64,000 bases of DNA from Vicia villosa (lineage: Eukaryota > Streptophyta > Magnoliopsida > Fabales > Fabaceae). The stretch is taken from NCBI RefSeq assembly GCF_029867415.1, contig NC_081185.1, positions 42,602,766 through 42,666,765 of the forward strand, read 5' to 3'. Each line of letters opens with the position of its first letter. Within the stretch, counting starts at the first letter, position 1. Below, one piece after another: positions 1 to 10,668 of this stretch. The translations under genes and the position numbers were made by a program. The notes below the pieces were generated by a model that ran no database searches, had not been told where the DNA came from, and saw only the letters and a list, made by a program, of their open reading frames with translations.

Positions 1-509
1 TGTACTTGCGAAGTTATCCCTCGTGGGAAGGTTCTCCATGTGGAACACAACCTATCTAAGGACGATATCGGATGAAAAGAAATCCCTACAGGCTAGGGAT
101 GAAGGGTGTATAGATGGAAATCCAAATCAGTTAGAGGGTGCGCAGGAATAAGCACGGGGTGACCGTTCAAGACAGTCAATGAATCGCATGGCCATCGAGA
201 GGCCAATTGACGTGCGTAAACGAAAATGTCCTTCGTGGGAAGGATACGATTTTAGAAATAGAATCCCTACAGGCTAGGGAATACGTAGATGAAAGCACGG
301 GGTGACCGTTCAAGACAGTCACTGGATCTCATGGCCATCGAGAGGCCAATTGACGTATGCTAACGAAGACGTCCTTCGTGCGAAGGATGCGATTTTAGAA
401 ATAGAAACCCTACAGGCTAGGGGATACGTAGATGTAAGCACAGGGTGACCGTTCAAGACAGTCATTAGATCTCATGGCCATCGAGAGGCCAATCGACGTA
501 CGCTAAACC
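1..509. repeat. 143-bp tandem repeat array (leader of element E)
   Basis: The block starting AGCACGGGGTGACC recurs at 151, 294 and 437, a period of 143 bp, with an older, more divergent copy in the first 150 bases. One more copy lies at 4431-4590 on the other side of element F, so F interrupts the array. Each unit holds four short inverted repeats: TGAC..GTCA, TGGCC..GGCCA, TCCTT..AAGGA and CCCTA..TAGGG. The copy at 4431-4590 is followed by sequence resembling the ORF1 leader of element C, so the array most likely belongs to the minus-strand element E. No coding potential is seen. Confidence 0.8.
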
Positions 510-556
510 CTAATGAGATTGAGGATAGTGATTATGAGATTAAGGAGAGTGATAAT

Positions 557-1081
557 GTGGTTGAGGAGAGCTCTAGTGAGAAAAGAGTGGAGATTGAGAA
601 AAATCCACCAACACCATCTGAAAGTGAGGTTGTAGAAGAGGTAGAGAGGGAAGCACCTATTATTATTCCTTTTCCCTATACCCCACCGATTTCTTTCCCG
701 CAAAATTTTATGAAAGCTAAGGTAGACTCCAAATCCATAATGTATGTGAAGGTATCAGAAAATATCCACACTAATGCACCTTTATTTGAAGTCTTGCATA
801 AAAAGAGAAATTTAAACGACCATGAAACTAAGAATATCGTTAGTGATAAGAGGGTAAGGTTAATCTTTGAGGTGGTGGATAATATCACTAATCCCGAACT
901 TGAAAAGCTGATACTCAGGATCGATCCAGAACCGCCACCACGATTTCAAAAGAATGAACCACCCCACAGAAGAAAGAAAAGAAAAGGTGAGGGATATGTG
1001 AGATGGCTTGATAAGTGGCCATGTAAAACGACATTTGCTAAAAGTTCAACCGAGGAGTCATTCTCGAGAGAACCACCTTGA
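557..1081 (+). pseudogene. Gag-pro linker fragment of element F
   Basis: An open frame of 174 codons encodes an acidic start (repeated E/S, with PPTPSESE), a proline-rich FPYTPPISFPQNF stretch and a basic end (RRKKRKGEG). The PP..FPQ..KAK pattern resembles the linker between gag and protease in Athila-type polyproteins, where a similar FPQRF.KAK segment precedes the protease. Upstream, the frame stays open to about 507 (NPNEIEDSDYE), so the ATG at 557 is not a true start. No protease DTG, RT or integrase motif follows, and the post-pol spacer begins within 50 bases of the stop. It is a piece of a deleted polyprotein, not a working gene. Confidence 0.55.
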
Positions 1082-2455
1082 GTGCTTGCACTCTTAAGCT
1101 GTCGAGCTATCGACGTTAAACAAAGCACTGCGTGGGAGGCAACCCACGAGTTTTTAGTTTAATGTTTTCCTTTTATCGTTTGAACTTGCAGATAATAAAG
1201 ATATGGATCGCCTGTCACATCTCGACCATATCTAGGCGAAAAACCTATAGATGATCATCTCAAAGATGAGCGGGTCTCCACGCACATTCCTACGAGTGTT
1301 GCTGCTGGTGGTGACACAGTTGATGAGCATGATAGGAGAAGGTATTTCCTCCGGACGCGGAGTGGATTTGATCGTGATAGCCTGCCGATAGCATCCATAT
1401 AGGTTCTGTCTTTTCTTCTCCACCTTGGATCGAAACATTGAGGACAATGTTTGGTTTAAATGTGGGGGAGAAGCTTTACCGCTTTCATTTATTGTTTTAC
1501 TGTTTTCTAGTTATGTTGTCGAGTCTTTATATATGATTTTCTGTTGTTATCGAATTTCCCCAAATTTTGAAAATTTTAACCTCCAACAAAAATTTGAATT
1601 TTGACGCATGGCATACACACTCTGAAAGTATAAAGGTTGACACACTTTAGGCATTGTTAGTAAGACTAGGAGATGTTTCAACAACATCGATACCGTCCTT
1701 ACACCCTAAACCCCCTCATTATGTGATATCAATTTGGATGCCCATTATGTCGAGACCTTAGGCTCAAGTTTTCAAAGTAGCTCTTAAGTAGTTTATATTA
1801 GCAGTCAGCACCATCTTAAGCACAAACTACGTAGGGAGTCGATGAATATAAGTGAATGATCCTTTTTTTTTTAATAAATAAATGTTTTGATTGAAAAATA
1901 ACCTTCTAAGTTAGGTGACCCTCACACGGTCATTTAGCCCAACGGTTGTTAAGCCAATAAGGATTTAATAATTAGCACCCACTGTTGGTTGGCCTAGAGG
2001 TCACTGGTACTGGGCTTGGTAGGGTGGACTACGGTCCGATCCCCCGCAATCGCAGTTGGGAAAGATGGGGCTTCGCCATTTAAAAAACCAAAACCCCGTG
2101 CTAAAGAAAAGAAAAGGATCATAGTCGCTAACCGATTTCCCTACTATGTGCGTGTACGGATAACGGGCTTAATGTGATTGCGCTTGAATGAAAAGAGTGA
2201 AAAGAAAAATGAGAGATACAGGTTGAGTTATAATGGCATAATTCGAATTGGTTTGTATAAGGAGAGAGTTTTTGAACATTGTGTCGTTACGGTATCCTTG
2301 GTGTTGATATCTATTTCCTATCGATGTAACATTTGCCTAACATAAATATGATTAGGAGTCGTGTCATGCCCTTGTTTCGAATCTTGCTTAATCATTTTCT
2401 TTTACTGTGTGGTTGATTGCTTGAGGACAAGCAATGGTTTAAGTGTGGGGGTATT
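1082..2455 (+). other. Element F 3' untranslated spacer and polypurine tract
   Basis: This is the non-coding 3' region of F. Near 1129-1150 is the inverted repeat CGTGGG..CCCACG around AGGCAA, common after pol in Athila-type elements. Two related blocks, TTGAGGACAATG..ATGTGGGGGA (about 1438-1470) and TTGAGGACAAGC..GTGTGGGGGTA (about 2420-2453), look like a duplicated polypurine-tract region. The second directly precedes the LTR and is the likely plus-strand primer. At about 1986-2053 a sequence with an A-box-like TTGGCCTAGAGG and a B-box-like GGTCCGATCCC resembles a tRNA-derived SINE. Confidence 0.55.
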
Positions 2456-2743
2456 TGATAACGCGAAAATGTATCATATATTTGGCTTGATTTACATATA
2501 TTATTTCCCTATTTTATCTTAATTATGTTGCTTTATGTCGGTATTATGCTGGTATTTTCATTGTTTTAGGTTTTATGTTCGTTTTGAGGACTATTTGTGA
2601 AAAGGAGAAGAAATGGAGCTAAAATGACTACTAATTGTGCCTAAAAGATGAAAAATGGGTACTGAAGTGAAAAGGAGGTGCAAAGAAGACCCAATTGTGC
2701 AAAGATGCAAGCCCAAACCACAAAGAATGAAGAAATGAAAATA

Positions 2744-2787
2744 ATATATATATATATATATATATATAGAAGTGGGCCCCATGGTTC

Positions 2788-2856
<69 letters not shown>

Positions 2857-2930
2857 ATATACATATATATGTATGAAGAATAAGTAGAATAAGTGACAAC
2901 GTCACTTTATATATATATATATATACATTG
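2744..2930. repeat. TA-dinucleotide microsatellites in the F LTR
   Basis: Three runs of (TA)n lie at about 2744-2768, 2789-2852 and 2908-2926, separated by unique sequence. They lie upstream of the F TATA box and palindromes. Such runs mutate quickly in length. Confidence 0.9.
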
Positions 2931-2952
2931 TGGTGTAGTGTAAGCAAAACAT

Positions 2953-3046
2953 GGAGACGTCCGTCTCCTACATATTAGGGGGCCACGTCTCCTTAGGAGA
3001 CGCCCGTCTCCTCCCACTAGGTCCACTTGAGACGCACGTCTCAAGT
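2953..3046. promoter_or_regulatory. GAGACG palindrome cluster in the F promoter
   Basis: There are four inverted repeats: GGAGACG-TC-CGTCTCC (2953-2968), CGTCTCCT-T-AGGAGACG (2986-3002), GGAGACG-CC-CGTCTCC (2996-3011) and ACTTGAGACG-CA-CGTCTCAAGT (3025-3046). The arms are kept while the central one or two bases vary. The cluster lies 120-210 bp upstream of the TATA box. The layout suggests binding sites for a dimeric factor, or transcript hairpins if transcription starts further upstream. The function is inferred. Confidence 0.7.
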
Positions 3047-3162
3047 CTGTTTTGAAATTGGAGAATTGCACGCCGCAACGTACTTCTGCAGAGTCAATTA
3101 ATGTGCTACATTTTAGGAGAAAAAAAGGGACCAGCTAGAATAAGCAGTTACCACAAAGAGCA

Positions 3163-3172
3163 CTATATAAAG
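3163..3172 (+). promoter_or_regulatory. TATA box of element F LTR
   Basis: CTATATAAAG matches the plant TATA consensus and is followed by CAGATATTCACG about 20 bases on. It sits near the middle of the LTR, as expected for a U3/R boundary. Confidence 0.6.
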
Positions 3173-4430
3173 AACCAGATATTCACGTAAAAGGGGTTGG
3201 ACCATGCTTTGTCCCAGCCACAGTTTTTCTTCTGCATTTTTATTCCAGCATTTTATTTCCAGCAATTGTTTTCTATTTTGTTTATCTTTTCTCACAACAA
3301 TTTCTACACCGGAAATTGTTGTGAACTTTTAACTAGATCTAACCTTACGTTAGATCATAGTATTTTATTTCCTTGTTTTTATTTGATCGAAGAATTTATC
3401 GAAGAACAATCCAACCGACTTGTGGTGGAAGTTCAAGTACTCCAAGATTCAAGTTTTATTTCCGATTTATATTATCCAGGTTTCTATTTACCGCTTTAAT
3501 TATTATTATTATTGCATGATAAATTATATGCCAATTAATATGCCTAATATTATGAACCGAATTTATTTATGCATGTTTAACCATATTAATATGTCTGGCT
3601 AATTTATTTAGATATCGGTATGTAAAGTAAGTTAACCGTGGGATCCGAAATAAATTGGCTTAATTATGTTTTATTAAATATCACTTGTTTTTGGTTTGTA
3701 TGTCTAATTTAATTAGTAAGTCTTAAAACCAATAGAGGGAAAGTTTGAGGGCTTAAGACGGTCAAAGGTTAAAATCAATAGAGCGAAAGTTTGAGATCTT
3801 TAACTGGATAGTAGACATAGGACATTAGTTTTAAGGATGGCGAAAGTGTATTAAAACTAATTAGAACTTATTTATTTCCAAAAAGTGTTTTTACACCCGA
3901 GCGGGATGGCGAAAGCGTACGTTAGGGATATTAGCATGTTCCGAGTCAGCAGAGCGAGAGTTTGAGATTAGGGGATTTAAGTAGATAACGACTTCATAAA
4001 ACAAGCATTTTATTAATTACGTTATTTTCAAAAAGCGTTTCTAAATCTGGTGGGATGGCGAAAGCGTACATTAAGAGTTAGGATCGTAGTCTGAATCAAT
4101 AGAGCGAGAGTTTGAGAGGAGGACTTTTAAATAACATAGTTAGTAAAGATCTTTGATTTAATTAGAATCTGGCCAATGGAACTTCGGATCACCTAAGTTA
4201 GATGAAATACATACTGATATCCGTTTATTATTATATTTTACCTAGATTTAAGATTTTAGTTTCCCCATTTATAAAAAAACCCAAATATCATTAGCATTAG
4301 CTTTACATAGTAACTTTAGATAACGGTAGGTCGATTTATAGTCCCTGTGGATTCGATATCTTTTAAAACTACACGACACGACTGTGCACTTGCAGTTATC
4401 CCGACTAATAGACACGCAAAGTCGCGATCA

Positions 4431-4851
4431 GGGAGTGCGTAGATGCAAGTGCGGGGTGACTGTTCATGATAGTCACTAAGTCTCATGGCCATCGTGAGGC
4501 CAATCAACGTGCATAAATGGAGGTGTCCTTCGTGGGAAGGACATGGTTTTTGGAAATAGGGTCCCTGCAGGCCAGAGAACGCATAGGAATACCTGCAAAA
4601 ATTAAAATGCAACGCATTCGCAGTATATAAATTGCACATATATAATAAGCACGTAAGCACATAAGCCCTAGGTTCATAGGTTCGACGTAACGGCTTAGGG
4701 TGCCTACCCTTCCCATTGGTATGTTCTAGAAGGTCTCATGGGGTCGTTCGTAGCCGCCGAGACTTTTTGTCTCTTTGGATTTTAGAATAACTCATTTTAT
4801 CCATGAGATTCGAATTTTAGGGGTAGGTTCCCAGAGAGATCACCTAAATAC
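4431..4851 (-). mobile_element. Element E, left part: array copy and 5' leader
   Basis: Bases 4431-4590 are a further copy of the 143-bp array unit. Bases 4640-4850 resemble, on the same strand, the leader between ORF1 and primer site of element C at about 56480-56660: both contain GGTTCGACGT next to a TACCCWTCCCA segment and a GGTTCCCAGAG segment. E is on the minus strand, with its LTR and primer site at 40009-42745. Element A, with its TSD caagt, separates the two parts. No ORF1 or gag of E is visible in this window. Confidence 0.65.
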
Positions 4852-4856
4852 CAAGT
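4852..4856. other. Target-site duplication of element A (left copy)
   Basis: CAAGT directly precedes the first LTR base and is repeated at 39708-39712 directly after the last LTR base. This fixes the element boundaries. Confidence 0.95.
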
Positions 4857-6441
4857 TGTCATACCCCAATTTTTGACCTAAGATACCACCTCATATCATT
4901 TGCATATACATCATTTGCATCTCTAACAAATTGCATAGCTTGTGTTTGCTACTTGTGACTCAGCAGGGTTTAATCAAGAAACCACTCATCAGTACAAGTA
5001 ACAATCAACTAGGGTTTTGTTCTCCCTTCATCTCAAATGAATCATCTTCATCAACAATCAACATTTGGTCCTCAGAGATTCATTTCAACAAGCTCAAAGG
5101 CTCTGAACCAACCAGATTAGGGTTTTGACTGAAGATAGCATACTCCTGACTTGTGCTCAGGATTTGACCTAATGACTTGGGACATGACCTCAAGACCCCA
5201 AGTACATCATTTTGGCCTAATCTATTGGATCAAGACATCTCCTACACAAGGATTGATCAACAGTGAAATCTCAGATTATCAGATTAGGATTTTTGAACCA
5301 TCAAGGACTGAAATCAGGGATCATATTTGGGAAACCCTAAAAATCCCCAGGAAGTCAATCAAAGGTTTCAATCATCCTCAAATAATCCCTATGACAATAT
5401 CCAATGGAAATTACATCTCAATTCAAGATCCACAGTCATCAATTTCATCAGGTCGACAATTAGGGTTTTTGACCTAATTCACTAAACCATTGACTTTTTA
5501 ATCAGGACATGGTGCCACAACTTAAACCATGGCTCAATATCCTCTAATGCTTCAATATGATCCATTCATACCATTCATATGGTGAGGATAGCCTGTTTCA
5601 TTTGAAATCTCCAGAAACGCGATTCGTCTGAAAAAGTCAACTGTACAAGATCACCATTGACTTTTGGGGAATTTTGGTCAATCATGACTTTTGAAGTTTT
5701 GAATCATCAATATATGATATATGAAGTCATTTGATCAAGAAAAATCAAGAAAATCAATCAAGAATCAAAAAGTCAAAAGTTTGACTTTTCATACTTAGAA
5801 AAATTTCTAAGTGTTTTTCATGGTTTTTTCCAAACTTTGGAAGGGAATTTCTCAAAATTTCACCTACAAACTGAAAAAAACTTCCAACATGAAAGTTGTA
5901 GATTTTGATCCAATAAACAACTTTGACACATATAAATTTTTTCCATAAGATCAACCATTTAAGAGATATGGAGCTTCAAAGTTGGTATCTTTTGAAAATT
6001 TCACTTAAAACTTCATTTTCTTCAAAGTTCATGGATCTTTTTCACCCACTTCCTTAAGGATCTTGAAGAAACTTTCAACTAGGGTTTTGAAGTGTGTAAT
6101 ATGAGCTTTCCAAAATGTCCAAGAGCAAGAAAAAATATGGAGTGTAGCTATGGTTTTGAATTATGCATTTAGTGATCTTTTTCACTTGAATTTTCACCAT
6201 TTTTCACTAAGTTTCAAGACTACATGACCTATAATCCAAGCAATGATGCATAGGAGCAATAATTGAGAGATATTTTCTGATTAGAAGATCAGAATGGAAG
6301 AGGATAAGAAGCTTGAGAAATAACCATGGTTAAGTCACTTTTAACCATTTGCATTTAATGTGAAAGATTCCTTTTTATCTCTTAAGCCAAATCATCATTC
6401 TTGATCAACTTGCAAGAGCTTTGTATTCAGAAACTTTGGCC

Positions 6442-6450
6442 TATAAATAG
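6442..6450 (+). promoter_or_regulatory. TATA box of element A LTR
   Basis: TATAAATAG within GCCTATAAATAGAGG is a strong plant TATA box. It is followed by a CTCATTCAAAATCACACC stretch that would hold the transcription start about 30 bases downstream. The 3' LTR copy is at 36304-36312. This places U3 at about 1.6 kb. Confidence 0.8.
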
Positions 6451-7397
6451 AGGTCCTTGCCTCATTCAAAATCACACCAAAACCTCACAATTATAGGTTT
6501 TCTCTCTTCTTTCTTGAATTGCAAGATTCATAGTTTTCAAAGAGGTAGAAAACTCAACCTCCAAACCCTTGAAGTTATGGCCAAAGTGATGGTTCTAGCA
6601 ACTCATAAACATCATATGGGATGTGTTTGAACCACTCACACACCCCAAATCACCCCAAAACTCAGATTCACTCTTCAACCTCCATATGAACACATAAAGA
6701 GCCTTATCATGCCCATTTTCATTCCAGATCATTTCTGTCCAAATTAACACTTCCCACACCTCACATATATCACATATAAGCTATCTAAACACTCATCACC
6801 AACCTGAAACATCAGAATCATAGAGCTCGATTCACACTTAGGCTTAACTGCAGATCGGGTACCTCCAACTACTCCAGGTGTTTTCAATCCACTCCAAGCA
6901 TCCAGACACCTTCCATATGGTTCATTGAAGCTGTCCAGATCAAGCAACAACATCTGTAACACCTCCTTCGCAAAATTCAATCTCCAGCTTGGCCGTTTTT
7001 GAGGTAAGTGTTCATGAACTTCAAACTCTATCATACATGCATCATAAATGCAAAACTGAGTTACCATCTTGTTTCTGCACCATCACTGAATAATAACCCT
7101 CAATCAATTGCATCATATCATGATCATACACGATTTCACAAAGATTTTTCATATTAGGGTTCTTCGTGTTCATCAGAGGATTAATCATCTTAGAGCAAAA
7201 ATAAATGAAATTAAAGGTCATCATCATGTTCCTCGTCCAAAACCGAGTGAGATAGACCCTTTGATCGATCAAAACAACACAGTTTTGAAGAATTTTGAAA
7301 ATCAGTTAGGGTTGTGTTCTTGGCGCCAGATTTGGTTTGGGAAATTCAAATTCTTGATTTAATATATATTTTATCAAACGCGTATGTTTAACAAGCC

Positions 7398-7470
7398 ACA
7401 AGCGTGGCTCAGTTGGTCCATGTTTTGGCTGGTGAGAGAGAGGGCGTGAGTTCAAGCCCTAGTGGAGACA
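7398..7470 (+). other. tRNA-like module in the A LTR (copy at 37260-37332)
   Basis: TGGCTCAGTTGG (7405-7416) fits the RNA polymerase III A box and GAGTTCAAGCC (7448-7458) fits the B box. The 43-base spacing is tRNA-like, and CCAC..GTGG could pair as an acceptor-stem remnant. The stems are too degenerate for a working tRNA, so a tRNA-derived SINE relic or captured promoter is likelier. Orientation is the same as the element transcript. Related modules lie in the LTRs of B and E. Confidence 0.5.
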
Positions 7471-8569
7471 AAACCAATTTTTTGCAACCTATTTTCTTTC
7501 ATTTTTTAACAAACTTCACCAATTAATTTAACCAATCAAAATTCATTATTTTCACTTCATTTTTTTTACACTCTTTATTTAATATACATATTTTGATAAT
7601 ATTAAAAAAAATCACAAAAAAGGATTCATTTAATGTATTTTTAATTGAGTTTAAAATGACATGTTTTAAATGTTTTTAATACTTTTAAATATTGTTTTTC
7701 ACTTGATTTTTCAAACTTAATCACTTGTAAATATTTTTGAGCAAACCCTAATCATCTAAGTGTTAATTGAGGATAACCTTTTTGTTTATTTTGATTAATT
7801 TGATTCCTTTCAAAATTCAAATCGTTTTAAAACGAGCGATCGCGATTCTTTTCAAAAAAACGATAAACTATTTCTTTTTGATTCTCAAAGGAAACTATTG
7901 ATTAAATCTTTTTTATTGATCAATTGATTTTCAAAACGATGTGGGGCCTCTCGAATATTAGAGAGTATAAGACCCACTCTTTTTTCTTTTATACAGTTTT
8001 TCTTTGTACAGAAAACTCTTTCAAAACAAAAAAAAACTTTCAAACAGTTTTTCAAACAACGCGTCTGTAAATAAACAATCAACCATGTTTTTGTAAATAT
8101 ACCATGGGCCTCCATGTAGGTATAAGTCCCAAGCCCCTTTTGTACATACCCATTCCAGTACATGAAATTAGGTATTTCATTGTACGCCTTTTGTACATAT
8201 CTCAATCAATGCGTTTTTTAAACTTTGAATAACAAACCAAAAATGAAGGTTTCTTTAAATCTTCCCAAAAATATACCATGGGCCTCCATGTAGGTATAAG
8301 TCCCAAGCCCTTTTGTGAATACCTGTTTACGTAGCTTTGAATAAATTCAAGTGGACTTCTCCCCAAATATGAGTCCCGAGCCCCCGTGTATACAAATGGA
8401 TCATGCTTACAGGTATATTTCCTTCATAAACTCCATTATATACACACACTTTGTCATATATGTATAACTGTTCATATTTGTTCATGTACTTGTTCATGTT
8501 TGTTCGTACTTGTTCATACTTGTGATTGTGTTATATGCTTGTTCAACTTAGTACAACACTAGGTTCCCC

Positions 8570-9180
8570 ATAGCCTCCTATTGGGCTTCGTACAAAGAAT
8601 CTCCCTAGTTTAGGTTAGGACATAGAGTATGGTTTCCCGGTGAAATCGCTCTAAGAGCTCAAACCAACTATACCATGCCTCCCCTTGGGCTTTGTACAAA
8701 CGAGTGTCCCTCCCATAGCCTCCTCTTGGGCTTACAATGCAAGGACCCTGGATTGTCCCTCCCATAGCCTCCTCTTGGGCTTACAATGCAAGGACCCTCG
8801 GATAGCCTCCTCTTGGGCTTCGTACAAGGACCCACGGGCTTCTTATAAGCATCCCCCAATATCCAAATCAAATACCCTAGGAGATTAGACATTTATCATC
8901 TCTATGATAGGAGTATCTCATCTATATCATCACAAACAATCAATCAATCAAACTTTTTGCCACAAGGCTGGCTAATCAATCAAATTTCTTTTTTTGCCAC
9001 AAGGCTGGCTAATCAATCAAACTGTTTTACCACCGTACTGGATGATTAATCAAAGTTTTTGTCACAAGGCTGACTTCATTGAAACTTTTGCCACAAAGCT
9101 GGCTGATTAATCAAAGTTTTTGTCACAAGGCTGACTTCATTGAAACTTTTGCCACAAGGCTGGTTAAACACAAAAACATC
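8570..9180 (+). repeat. Short degenerate repeats near the end of the A LTR
   Basis: Bases 8570-8840 hold about five copies of a CCTCCTCTTGGGCTT block followed by ACAATGCAAGGACCCT or CGTACAAGG. Bases 8935-9170 hold about seven copies of a CACAAGGCTGGCT/GACT block alternating with AATCAATCAAA. The CACAAGGCTG motif recurs in the A 3' UTR at 34117-34400. The 3' LTR copy is at 38432-39042. Confidence 0.75.
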
Positions 9181-9851
9181 TTTATCATTCTAAGCACCCT
9201 AAGTGGCATGGCCCCGGGCTTATAATGAAAAGATTTTCAAACAAAAATCAAACAGATGTATGTGATAATATAGATTAGATACATCGAACATTTAGATGAC
9301 ATTTGTCTCTTTTCCTTTGCTTCCACTAGCATAAGTGGGAACTACGATTGCTCTGACTTTCTCAACATCCCTTTGAGAATACGTAGGCACAAGGTCGTAT
9401 CCTTGGCGAGCAAAACTTCTCTCTCAAACCATTCAAACCTTAGCACCAGTAGACCCCGAGCTACAGATGCTCTGATTCCCTCTAGGGGATATGTATGCAG
9501 AGGATCGCGATGATCTTTGCGAGCATAATCAAACAAACACCTTAGGTCCCACCTCTTTCTCACAAGAACCTCCACCATAACAAGAATGGAATAAACAAAA
9601 CAAAGAAACCTATAGAGTACTATAGATACGTTGGGTGCTAATACCTTCCCTTCGTATAACCAACCCTCTTACCCAAGATCTCTCCCCACTTTTAAGGTTA
9701 TTGCAGCTTTTTTCCTTTTCCTCTTTTGGAAACAATAAAAAGTTTGGTCCGTACAAAAGAAAAATCATTTTTTTTGAGCACTCGAGCCCAAAGAAGGCAT
9801 CAGGTGTCTCATCTCGAAAAAAGACAACGATTTTTCCCCGCGACAGAAAAA

Positions 9852-9870
9852 TGGCGACTCCACTGGGGAC
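9852..9870 (+). other. Primer binding site of element A
   Basis: TGGCGACTCCACTGGGGAC starts six bases after the LTR. Ogre elements use a site of this type, described as complementary to a tRNA(Arg) 3' end. The same position in B, C and E reads TGGCGACT[C/T][T/C][G/A]CTGGGGA, so the family shares the primer. Confidence 0.85.
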
Positions 9871-10668
9871 CATCTTTTTATTGTTTCCAAAGAAAGGGTT
9901 ATTTCTATTTGTTATGTTTTTATTTTATTCTTGTTACATGTGTGGTTCCTTGGTTCTGTTACTGGTGTGATTCTGTTACAAGTGATACATTATGGACAAA
10001 TCCTAACCCGGATTAAGTACACATAAGAATTAGGTGGAGGGTATAGTCATGTATGGCATACAAGGAGTTAGTCCTTAAAAAGTCAGCATGAGAATCCTTC
10101 CGCTCAGTGGAGGTTCCTTGTTTGTAGTATATGTTTAGCAAGTTCAGTTGCGAAGACATTATTGCTTTCATTGAACTGTAGAAGCTGAGTTGGCTGTAGA
10201 ACCCCAACCCATCCTGGCCTTATTAGGACGTGGTGCAGAAACGATCCAGGTGAAGACTTGGATAGTTGTCATGCGGAGAACCACACTCAGACGAGTTTTT
10301 CTTGAGAATATTTCTAGCTCACAAGTTCAGTTGTGCAAGCCGGTAATATCCGAAAGAAAAATGTAGACTCTGACGTATCAGTAGAACATGTTTTGCAGGT
10401 GATAAACCCTAGTACTATCCCATGTTTGGTTCTCTGACCTCATGCTCGTGACGCTGGACCGTTGAACTTGTGTGTGTTACCATGTTTGTAGTACCATGTT
10501 TGCGTTACCATGTTTGAACTACCATGTTTGCTTTACCATGTTTGAATATGTGGCATCCATGCATCCATGCATTCATACATTCATTAAAAAACCCATCTTT
10601 TTCCATAAAAACATGATTTTTCCAAAAAAAATCAGAAATTTTCCTTGCAAACATTATAGGATTAAGTT
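9871..10668 (+). other. Element A leader with ACCATGTTTG repeats
   Basis: This is an 800-base untranslated leader between primer site and ORF1. It resembles the inverted leader of C around GACCTCATGCTCGTGACG (10436-10453). Bases 10479-10545 hold five copies of ACCATGTTTG at about 15-17-base spacing, each with an upstream-type ATG. No ORF of note was found. Confidence 0.6.

Larger units (their letters stand above)
510..4430 (+). mobile_element. Element F: 5'-truncated Athila/Cyclops-like LTR element
   Basis: This is a plus-strand retroelement remnant: a gag-pro-region reading frame, a post-pol spacer with a typical GTGGGAGGCAACCCAC hairpin, a polypurine tract and one LTR (2456-4430). The 5' LTR, the gag start and essentially all of pol are absent. 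The left edge joins the E tandem repeat at about 505-510 without an LTR. The right edge joins another array copy directly after the terminal CA. This fits insertion into the array followed by an illegitimate deletion of the 5' half. The Athila/Cyclops assignment rests on the GGAGGCAACCC spacer motif and the GTGTGGGGGTA polypurine tract and is tentative. Confidence 0.75.
2456..4430 (+). repeat. 3' LTR of element F
   Basis: A 1975-bp LTR starts TGATAACGCG directly after the polypurine tract and ends CGCGATCA. It contains a TATA-like CTATATAAAG at 3163-3172, a cluster of palindromes 120-210 bp upstream of it, long TA runs, and several repeated 'GGATGGCGAAAGCGTA' and 'GAGCGAGAGTTTGAG' blocks between about 3740 and 4110. 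No partner LTR is present, so insertion age cannot be judged. Confidence 0.8.
4857..9845 (+). repeat. 5' LTR of element A
   Basis: The 4989-bp LTR runs from TGTCATACCCCAATTTTTGACC to CCCCGCGACA and is nearly identical to 34719-39707 (offset 29,862). It holds a TATA box at 6442-6450, a tRNA-like module at about 7398-7470, and low-complexity repeats near its 3' end. Long runs have no coding content; short open frames in it are chance. Confidence 0.95.

Noticed and set aside
557..1081. Env-like gene of element F
   Set aside because: There are no signal peptide, transmembrane segments or glycosylation pattern. The proline-rich FPQ..KAK text fits a gag-pro linker better.
7398..7470. A functional tRNA gene in the A LTR
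   Set aside because: The A and B boxes fit, but the T-stem and anticodon arm do not fold convincingly, and the block is part of a repeated LTR.
4931..9970. Short open frames of 60-110 codons in the A LTR (and their copies at 34793-39778)
   Set aside because: They lack recognisable domains, occur on both strands and lie in LTR sequence with an obvious non-coding role.
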